A stretch of 20,675 bases of DNA, from contig CAJUCQ010000025.1 in the NCBI GenBank assembly GCA_910584905.1, positions 1-20,675 of the forward strand, given 5' to 3'. The first letter of the stretch is position 1; every line of letters begins with the position of its first letter. The notes beneath the pieces are model-generated. The model saw only the letters and a program-made list of their open reading frames with translations. It was not told where the DNA came from and made no database searches. The DNA is from an uncultured Muribaculaceae bacterium. GTDB lineage: Bacteria > Bacteroidota > Bacteroidia > Bacteroidales > Muribaculaceae. This document shows, piece by piece, positions 15,557 through 20,675 of this stretch. The translations under genes were made by a program, and so were the position numbers.

Positions 15557-18130
15557 TCAGCCGCACTTCGAGGTGCCGCAGTTGGTGCAGATCAGACACC
15601 CCTCCTGATAGACGAGCGTCTCCTGTCCGCAGTTCGGGCAGGTCTGTCCCTTGGCCGCCGTGCCGTTGGGGAGGTACTTTTTGAGGGCGCGTTCGACGCC
15701 CATCTTCCACGTGTTGATGCTTTGAGAGTCGAGTTCGAGGCCGCCCACGAGTTTGAGCACCTGATCGATAGGCATGCCGTAGCGCAGCACGCCCGAAATC
15801 AACTTCGCATAGTTCCAGAACTCGGGGTTGAACTTGTCCGAGAGGCCTTCGATTGTGGTCTTGTAGCCGCGCTTGTTGATAAATTGGAAGTCGTAGCGTT
15901 TCACGCCGTCCTCGCCCGTGGCCTTGATGATTTTGCCGTGGCTCACCGACTTCGGGCAGAAGATGCCTTCCTCGTCGTCGGCAAGGCCGGTGAATATCTC
16001 GTAGGGGCGCCCGTCTTTAAGCCCGACGAACGCAATCCACTTTTCCTTGTTGTTCTGGAAGCGCACCACGTCGGCCTCAAGCTCGATCGGGCGAACCAGC
16101 ACGTGCTGCGGCGTCCGGTCCGCGTCGGCCATTGCCGCCTCGCTCTCTTTTTTCTTTTTCGCTTTTTCCTCGAGAGCCACGAGCACGCCCGAGCGCGACC
16201 CGTCGCGATACACCGTGCAGCCCTTGCAGCCCGCGTGCCATGCCTCGAGATAGAGGCGGTTGACGGTCTCCTCGCTCACGTCCGACGGCAGATTGATTGT
16301 CACCGATATCGAGTGGTCGACCCACTTTTGTATCCGGCCCTGCATCTTCACCTTTTCGAGCCAGTCGATTTCCGCCGCCGACGCTCCCTTGTAGGGCGAG
16401 CGGCCCACGAGGGCCTCGATTTCTTCCTGCGTGTAGTCGGGGCGGGCTTCGATGCCCTGAGTCTCCATCCACGTCAGGAATTTGGGGTGATACACGACGT
16501 ATTCCTCGAAGGCGTCGCCCGTTTCGTCAACGTAGTCGATGCGCACGTCGGCGTCGTTGGGGTTGACCTTGCGGCGGCGCTTGTACACCGGCATGAACAC
16601 CGGCTCTATCCCCGACGACGTCTGCGTCATCAGGCTCACAGTCCCCGTCGGCGCTATCGTCAGACACGCGATGTTGCGACGGCCCGACTTCGCCATCCGC
16701 TCGTAGAGCGCCGGGTCGGCCTCGGCGAGACGGCGGATATAGGGGTTGTTTTTCTCGCGCTCGGTGTCGTAGATTTCGAAGGCGCCGCGTTCCTCGGCCA
16801 TTTCCACCGACGAGCCGTAGGCCGCGAGCGCAAGCGTGCGGTGCACCTGCTCCGAGAAGTCCGTGGCCGCAGGCGTCCCGTAGGTGAGGCCCATAGCCGC
16901 GAGCATGTCGCCCTCGGCAGTCGTGCCCACGCCCGTGCGGCGTCCCTTGAGGGTCTTGGTCTTGATTTTGGTCCACAGTCGGCGCTCCGTCTCTTTGACT
17001 TCTTCGGTCTCGGGGTCGGTGTCGATTTTCGACAGGATGGCGCCGATTTTCTCCATCTCGAGGTCGATGATGTCGTCCATGATGCGCTGGGCCATGCCCG
17101 CGTGCTTGCGGAACAGCTCGAAGTCAAATTCGGCCTCGGCCGTGAACGGATTCTTTACGTATGAATAGAGGTTGATGGCGAGAAGGCGGCACGAGTCGTA
17201 GGGACAAAGCGGAATCTCGCCGCACGGATTGGTCGAGATGGTTCGGAAGCCGAGGTCGGCGTAGCAGTCGGGCACCGACTCGCGCGTGATAGTGTCCCAG
17301 AACAGCACTCCCGGCTCGGCGCTTTTCCACGCGTTGTGGATGATTTTGCGCCATAGCGCCGAGGCGTCGATGTCTTTGCTCACCCGCGGCGCGGCGGCGT
17401 CGGTGGGGTAGGTCTGCGTGTATTTTTCGCCGCTTTCGACCGCGCGCATGAAGTCGTCGTCGATGCGCACGCTCACGTTCGCCCCCGTCACCTTGCCTTC
17501 GGTCATCTTGGCGTCGATGAAGGCCTCGGCCTCGGGGTGCTTGATGCTCACGGTCATCATCAGCGCGCCGCGGCGGCCGTCCTGTGCCACCTCGCGCGTC
17601 GAGTTGGAGTAGCGCTCCATAAACGGCACAAGGCCCGTCGACGTCAGCGCCGAGTTTTTCACCGGCGTGCCTTTCGGGCGGATGTGCGAGAGGTCGTGGC
17701 CGACGCCGCCGCGGCGCTTCATCAGCTGCACCTGTTCTTCGTCGATGCGGATGATGCCGCCGTAGCTGTCAGGGGCGCCGTCAAGCCCGATTACAAAGCA
17801 GTTCGACAGCGACCCCACCTGATAGGGGTTGCCGATGCCGCTCATGGGGCTGCCCTGAGGCACGATATATCGGAAGCCCTCGAGGAGCCCGTAAACCTCG
17901 TCGAAGCTCATCGGACGGGGATATTTCTGCTCTATGCGCACTATTTCCGACGCTATACGACGGTGCATGTCAGCGGGCGTGAGCTCGTAAATATTGCCGA
18001 ATGAATCCTTGAGGGCATACTTGCTGACCCATACGCGGGCCGCAAGTTCGTCGCCCCCGAAATAGGTGCGCGACGCCCGGAAGGCGTCGTCGAAACTGTG
18101 TGTTTGTTCGTGTGGTGTAGGAGATGTCAT
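15557..18130 (-). CDS. nrdJ: Adenosylcobalamin-dependent class II ribonucleotide reductase
   Basis: This 857-residue enzyme reduces ribonucleotides to deoxyribonucleotides with vitamin B12 coenzyme and needs neither oxygen nor a second subunit. The active site NPCGEI at 301-306 has N301, the thiyl cysteine C303 and E305. C111 in SLSNCFV and C314 in YDSCRLLAIN form the reducing pair; the 11-residue step from C303 to C314 matches Thermotoga NrdJ. IAPTGTVSLMTQTSSGIEPVF is the phosphate-binding region. The tail at 831-857 has six cysteines in CPNC and CLICTNCG-type pairs, a metal-binding or thiol-relay tail typical of this NrdJ branch. The leader is only about 50 bases, too short for a B12 riboswitch. 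It starts divergently from the DUF4954 gene and is followed by floA 55 bases downstream. Confidence 0.95.
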   Translation of the reverse strand: MTSPTPHEQTHSFDDAFRASRTYFGGDELAARVWVSKYALKDSFGNIYELTPADMHRRIASEIVRIEQKYPRPMSFDEVYGLLEGFRYIVPQGSPMSGIGNPYQVGSLSNCFVIGLDGAPDSYGGIIRIDEEQVQLMKRRGGVGHDLSHIRPKGTPVKNSALTSTGLVPFMERYSNSTREVAQDGRRGALMMTVSIKHPEAEAFIDAKMTEGKVTGANVSVRIDDDFMRAVESGEKYTQTYPTDAAAPRVSKDIDASALWRKIIHNAWKSAEPGVLFWDTITRESVPDCYADLGFRTISTNPCGEIPLCPYDSCRLLAINLYSYVKNPFTAEAEFDFELFRKHAGMAQRIMDDIIDLEMEKIGAILSKIDTDPETEEVKETERRLWTKIKTKTLKGRRTGVGTTAEGDMLAAMGLTYGTPAATDFSEQVHRTLALAAYGSSVEMAEERGAFEIYDTEREKNNPYIRRLAEADPALYERMAKSGRRNIACLTIAPTGTVSLMTQTSSGIEPVFMPVYKRRRKVNPNDADVRIDYVDETGDAFEEYVVYHPKFLTWMETQGIEARPDYTQEEIEALVGRSPYKGASAAEIDWLEKVKMQGRIQKWVDHSISVTINLPSDVSEETVNRLYLEAWHAGCKGCTVYRDGSRSGVLVALEEKAKKKKESEAAMADADRTPQHVLVRPIELEADVVRFQNNKEKWIAFVGLKDGRPYEIFTGLADDEEGIFCPKSVSHGKIIKATGEDGVKRYDFQFINKRGYKTTIEGLSDKFNPEFWNYAKLISGVLRYGMPIDQVLKLVGGLELDSQSINTWKMGVERALKKYLPNGTAAKGQTCPNCGQETLVYQEGCLICTNCGTSKCG

Positions 18131-18185
18131 GATAGCGGAGGGCCTCGCGGGCTTCCTGTGGATTTTTGATAAGATGATTGGTTTG

Positions 18186-18216
18186 CAAAGATAACAACTT
18201 TCCCGCCAATCTGCAA
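18186..18216 (-). promoter_or_regulatory. Promoter of nrdJ
   Basis: On the minus strand TATCTTTG (18193-18186) matches TAnnTTTG, and TTG (18216-18214) lies exactly 20 bases upstream. The predicted start near 18180 gives a leader of about 50 bases before the ATG at 18130. Its -33 box is 3 bases from that of the opposite promoter at 18220-18250. Confidence 0.65.
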
Positions 18217-18219
18217 TTT

Positions 18220-18250
18220 TTTGTATACTGATTATTTTTTACTAATTTTG
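18220..18250 (+). promoter_or_regulatory. Promoter of the DUF4954 gene
   Basis: TAATTTTG at 18243-18250 matches TAnnTTTG and TTTG at 18220-18223 lies 19 bases upstream, close to the ideal Bacteroidetes layout. The predicted start near 18256 leaves about 39 bases before the ATG at 18295. It is back to back with the nrdJ promoter. Confidence 0.7.
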
Positions 18251-18294
18251 CACCGCAATAATCAAAGTTCTTAATGCTTTAGTATTTTCCACCT

Positions 18295-20304
18295 ATGATT
18301 GATTCTGAAAAAAATCCGGCTGAGGCTTTCCGCGCCCTGACTCCCGCTGAAGTCGACGCTCTCGTCGCCGCCGGTTGCTCCTGCGACGACTGGTCGCGTG
18401 TCGAGGTCTGCCCCGGCTTCGACCCCGCCGCCGTCCGCAACGTCCGATTCAGCGGCGATATTCGCCTCGGTCGCTTCTCCAAGCGCTTCTCGCTTCCCGG
18501 AGGCCTTGAAGTCCGCGCCGGAATCTCCGACGCAACCCTCCACAACTGCTCCGTAGCCGACGACGCCTACATCCGCCGCGTCGCAAACTACATCGCCAAC
18601 TGCGACATCTGCGAGGGCGCCTTCATCGAGAACGTCGAGAGCATCGTCGCAACGGGCGACTCGTCATTCGGCGTAGGCACCGATGTGTCGGTCCTTAACG
18701 AGACCGGCGGACGCGAGGTGCCTATATACGAGCGCCTTTCCGCCCAGCTCGCGTGGCTCATTGCCATCTACCGCCACCGCCCCCGCTTCGTCGAAGCCGT
18801 CCGCGCCATGATTAAGGCCCACGCCGACGACGTCCGCGCCGACAGATGTCGCATCGGTCGCGCAGCCCGCGTCGTCAACACCGGCGAAATCCGCAACGTA
18901 AACATCGGCGACAACGCCCGCATCGAAGGCGCCGCCCGCCTCGTCGACGGCACAATTGCTTCGTCCGACCTCGCTCCCGTCCGTGTGGGCGTGGGCGTCA
19001 TGGCCGAGCACTTTGTCATGGCCTCCGGCTCGTGCGTCGAAGATTCGGCCGTGATTCTCAACACATTTGTCGGGCAGGCCTGCCACCTGAGCCACCTCTT
19101 CTCGGCCCACGACTCCCTCTTCTTCGCCAACTGCGCATGCGAGAACGGCGAGGCAGCCGCCATTTTCGCCGGGCCGTACACCGTCACGATGCACAAGTCG
19201 AGCCTCCTCATCGCCGGACTCTTCTCTTTTATGAACGCAGGCTCCGGCTCGAACCAAAGCAACCACATGTATAAGCTCGGACCCATCCATCAGGGCGTGG
19301 CCGAACGCGGCTCAAAGACCACCAGCGACTCATACATCCTTTGGCCCGCCCGCATCGGTGCTTTCTCCCTCGTCATGGGCCGCCACGTCAACCACCCCGA
19401 CACGTCGCTCCTCCCCTTCTCATATCTTATCGAGAACCACGGCCTCAGCTTCCTCGTCCCCGGCGTGAACCTCAAGAGCGTGGGCACCGTCCGCGACGCT
19501 CAGAAATGGCCCCGTCGCGACAAGCGCCACCCCGACGAACCCCGCCTCGACTCCATCAACTTCAACCTCCTCAGCCCCTACACCGCCCGCAAGATGCTCC
19601 TCGGAATCGACCTCCTCGACTCCATCGAGCAGACCGAAGGCCCCACGTCGGCCCACTTCTCCTACTGCGGCATGACCATCGAGGCCCGCGCTCTCCGAAA
19701 AGGCCGCGACTACTACCGCATCGCCCTCGACAAATTCTTCGGCAACTCGCTCCTCTCGCGCCTCCGCGACATCCCCCTCGACGACATCGACCGCGTGCGC
19801 CGCACCCTTGCCCCCACGCATCACGCAGGCGCAGGCCAGTGGCTCGACCTCGCAGGCATGTTCGCCCCGAAGTCGGAGGTTGAGCGCCTTTGCGACGACG
19901 TCGTCAGCGGAGCCGTTGCATCCCTCGACCAAATCGAGGAGCGCATCGCAGCTCTCGCAGCCGACTACTACGACATGGAATGGACGTGGGTGGCCGACAA
20001 CTTCAGCGCTTGGGCAGGCAAGGAAATCTCCGACCTCACCATCGACGACCTACGCACCCTCGCCGACCGCTGGGAGAGCTCCGTCGTGGCCCTCGACCGT
20101 ATGCTCTACAACGACGCCCGCAAGGAATTCTCCGCCGTCTCCGCCACCGGCTTCGGGGCCGACGGCCACCCCGAAACCCGCGCCGAAGACTTCCGCAACG
20201 TCCGCGGCGAGTACGAAAAGGACGCATTCGTCTGCATGGTCCAAAAACACTCCACCGACAAAAGCGCCCTCGCCGCCGAATTCCGTTCCCGCCTCCCGAA
20301 ATAA
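18295..20304 (+). CDS. DUF4954-family protein with hexapeptide (left-handed beta-helix) repeats
   Basis: This 669-residue protein resembles DUF4954 (PF16314), a conserved Bacteroidetes family with no established function. Two blocks of hexapeptide-like repeats are visible: about 50-135 (VRFSGDIRLG, ATLHNCSVADDAYI, NCDICEGAFIENV) and about 185-330 (CRIGRAARVVNTGEIRNVNIG, SGSCVEDSAVILNTFVG). These suggest a left-handed beta-helix like those of sugar acyl- and nucleotidyltransferases. Its middle (SGSNQSNHMYKLGPIHQG, ILWPARIGAFSLVMGRH) is rich in His, Asn and Ser, as an active site might be. The C-terminal third is mostly helical, with no recognised motif. There is no signal peptide or membrane segment, so it is probably cytoplasmic. 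It is transcribed alone, divergently from nrdJ. A sugar-nucleotide or acyl-transfer role is only a guess. Confidence 0.85.
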   Translation: MIDSEKNPAEAFRALTPAEVDALVAAGCSCDDWSRVEVCPGFDPAAVRNVRFSGDIRLGRFSKRFSLPGGLEVRAGISDATLHNCSVADDAYIRRVANYIANCDICEGAFIENVESIVATGDSSFGVGTDVSVLNETGGREVPIYERLSAQLAWLIAIYRHRPRFVEAVRAMIKAHADDVRADRCRIGRAARVVNTGEIRNVNIGDNARIEGAARLVDGTIASSDLAPVRVGVGVMAEHFVMASGSCVEDSAVILNTFVGQACHLSHLFSAHDSLFFANCACENGEAAAIFAGPYTVTMHKSSLLIAGLFSFMNAGSGSNQSNHMYKLGPIHQGVAERGSKTTSDSYILWPARIGAFSLVMGRHVNHPDTSLLPFSYLIENHGLSFLVPGVNLKSVGTVRDAQKWPRRDKRHPDEPRLDSINFNLLSPYTARKMLLGIDLLDSIEQTEGPTSAHFSYCGMTIEARALRKGRDYYRIALDKFFGNSLLSRLRDIPLDDIDRVRRTLAPTHHAGAGQWLDLAGMFAPKSEVERLCDDVVSGAVASLDQIEERIAALAADYYDMEWTWVADNFSAWAGKEISDLTIDDLRTLADRWESSVVALDRMLYNDARKEFSAVSATGFGADGHPETRAEDFRNVRGEYEKDAFVCMVQKHSTDKSALAAEFRSRLPK

Positions 20305-20321
20305 AAAAACGCCCCCGCGCG

Positions 20322-20384
20322 GCCCGCGAAATATGGCCGCCCCCGCGAAATGCAGGGATGTGCCCCGAGAAATGTACGGACGTG
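20322..20384 (+). repeat. Short degenerate tandem repeats of about 20 bases downstream of the DUF4954 gene
   Basis: Three related units follow one another: GCCCGCGAAATATGG from 20322, CCCCGCGAAATGCAGGGATG from 20341, and CCCCGAGAAATGTACGGACG from 20363. A fourth copy, GCCCGCGAAGTGTACGGATG, is at 20536-20555 and runs on to TGATT at 20560. The shared core is roughly CCCGCGAAATGTACGGACGTG. The element GCCCCCGCG also occurs twice (20311-20319, 20339-20347). Together with the palindromes this makes a small non-coding repeat cluster. Confidence 0.6.
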
Positions 20385-20401
20385 ATTAATCACGTCCGCG
20401 C
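20372..20401 (+). repeat. REP-like palindrome, left copy of a 30-bp inverted pair
   Basis: Positions 20377-20398 are a perfect 22-bp palindrome, with half-site CGGACGTGATT and its complement. The flanks ATGTA and CGC extend it so that 20372-20401 is the exact reverse complement of 20454-20483. It lies 67 bases after the DUF4954 stop codon. No T run follows, so it is not a classical terminator. Confidence 0.85.
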
Positions 20402-20453
20402 CGAACAGCGGTAACTATAAATGCATTGCGCGCCACGAAGTTACCATTTTGTT

Positions 20454-20483
20454 GCGCGGACGTGATTAATCACGTCCGTACAT
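20454..20483 (-). repeat. REP-like palindrome, right copy of a 30-bp inverted pair
   Basis: Positions 20457-20478 repeat the same perfect 22-bp palindrome, and the whole 30-base segment is the reverse complement of 20372-20401. The 52-base spacer holds another inverted repeat, GGTAAC at 20410-20415 with GTTACC at 20440-20445, so the unit can fold into a nested hairpin. The arrangement recalls paired REP (BIME-like) elements. Confidence 0.85.
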
Positions 20484-20560
20484 CCATCCCGCACAAATTC
20501 CGCCCCCGAAAATTGCCATCATTCGCGGCGGACGTGCCCGCGAAGTGTACGGATGTGATT

Positions 20561-20675
20561 CAATGCTATTAACTTAAGGCCTCATAGCGCTTGTCTGTAG
20601 TTAGTCAAAGTAACATATTTTCCGCTTGCCTTTATATTTCTGAACACTCGCGCATTGTGCCTGTCGGGGATTATC
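20561..20675. other. Low-GC end of the window, no supported gene
   Basis: After the last repeat the sequence becomes less GC-rich than the coding DNA. No promoter box of the TAnnTTTG type was found. On the minus strand two frames are open to the window edge: one ends with TGA at 20584-20582 (30 codons) and another with TAA near 20603-20601 (24 codons). Either could be the tail of a gene lying to the right, but they are too short to tell from chance. Confidence 0.25.

Noticed and set aside
14698..15684. Open frame of 328 codons on the plus strand, and one of 305 codons at 12940-13857
   Set aside because: These are antisense to floA and cstA, both secure assignments. Neither frame has a recognisable motif.
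15473..17164. Open frame of 563 codons on the plus strand, antisense to nrdJ and floA
   Set aside because: It mirrors the strongly GC-biased third positions of nrdJ, shows no recognisable domain, is rich in Arg, His and Val as antisense shadows are, and crosses the floA/nrdJ junction. nrdJ on the other strand is certain.
18131..18185. Cobalamin riboswitch ahead of the B12-dependent nrdJ
   Set aside because: The predicted leader is only about 50 bases and shows no B12-box-like element; a cobalamin riboswitch needs roughly 200 bases.
20305..20340. Terminator directly after the DUF4954 gene
   Set aside because: A GCGGCC/GGCCGC stem (20319-20324, 20335-20340) exists but no T run follows on the plus strand. 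On the minus strand a T run at 20303-20309 is separated from the stem by about 9 bases, so support is weak either way.
20372..20483. CRISPR array or insertion-sequence ends
   Set aside because: There are only two inverted copies of the palindrome with one 52-base spacer that is itself an inverted repeat. No cas gene, transposase or target-site duplication is visible in the window.

Overview
The window looks like a chromosomal segment of a GC-rich member of the order Bacteroidales. A Muribaculaceae-type gut bacterium is the best guess, with an Alistipes-like genome as the main alternative. The reasons are: promoter boxes of the Bacteroidetes type (TTTG or TTG, about 19-21 bases, then TAnnTTTG) instead of sigma70 boxes; start codons without clear Shine-Dalgarno sequences; a Bacteroidetes-type Wzi capsule-assembly protein; a secreted GH31 enzyme with a starch-binding module and a type IX secretion-like C-terminus; and a DUF4954 protein. 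Coding DNA is GC-rich with strong third-position GC bias, while the gaps between operons are AT-rich. There is no phage, plasmid, CRISPR, rRNA, tRNA or complete transposon.

Layout. (1) 1-429 is non-coding and holds two hairpin terminators, two promoter candidates and a possible small RNA. (2) 430-4272 is one large secreted GH31 alpha-glucan-acting enzyme, closed by two tandem terminators. (3) 4449-10257 is a plus-strand operon of six genes in which every junction overlaps (ATGA or TAATG): a Wzi-family outer-membrane protein, a lipocalin-like lipoprotein, a LegB-type 4,6-dehydratase, an ATP-grasp ligase, a NeuB/LegI-type nonulosonate synthase and IspE. (4) 10226-18130 is a minus-strand series: nrdJ (class II ribonucleotide reductase), floA, cstA, a PHP histidinol-phosphatase and the U32 protein rlhA. 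A strong hairpin splits it between floA and cstA. (5) 18295-20304 is a DUF4954 protein transcribed divergently from nrdJ, from nearly touching back-to-back promoters. (6) 20305-20675 is non-coding and holds a cluster of palindromic and direct repeats.

How the genes fit together. The six-gene operon is the most interesting part. It joins cell-surface glycan machinery (Wzi, lipoprotein) to two signature enzymes of legionaminic/sialic-acid-like sugar synthesis and to an isoprenoid-precursor kinase. The expected aminotransferase, acetyltransferase, UDP-sugar hydrolase and CMP-transferase are absent, and an ATP-grasp ligase sits between the two sugar enzymes. Both ends of the operon lie inside the window, so the missing steps must be elsewhere or the product is unusual. 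The minus-strand genes are mostly housekeeping: DNA precursor synthesis, membrane microdomain scaffold, peptide or pyruvate uptake, histidine synthesis and rRNA modification. Functions are assigned from recognised motifs and remembered family sequences; no database search was possible.
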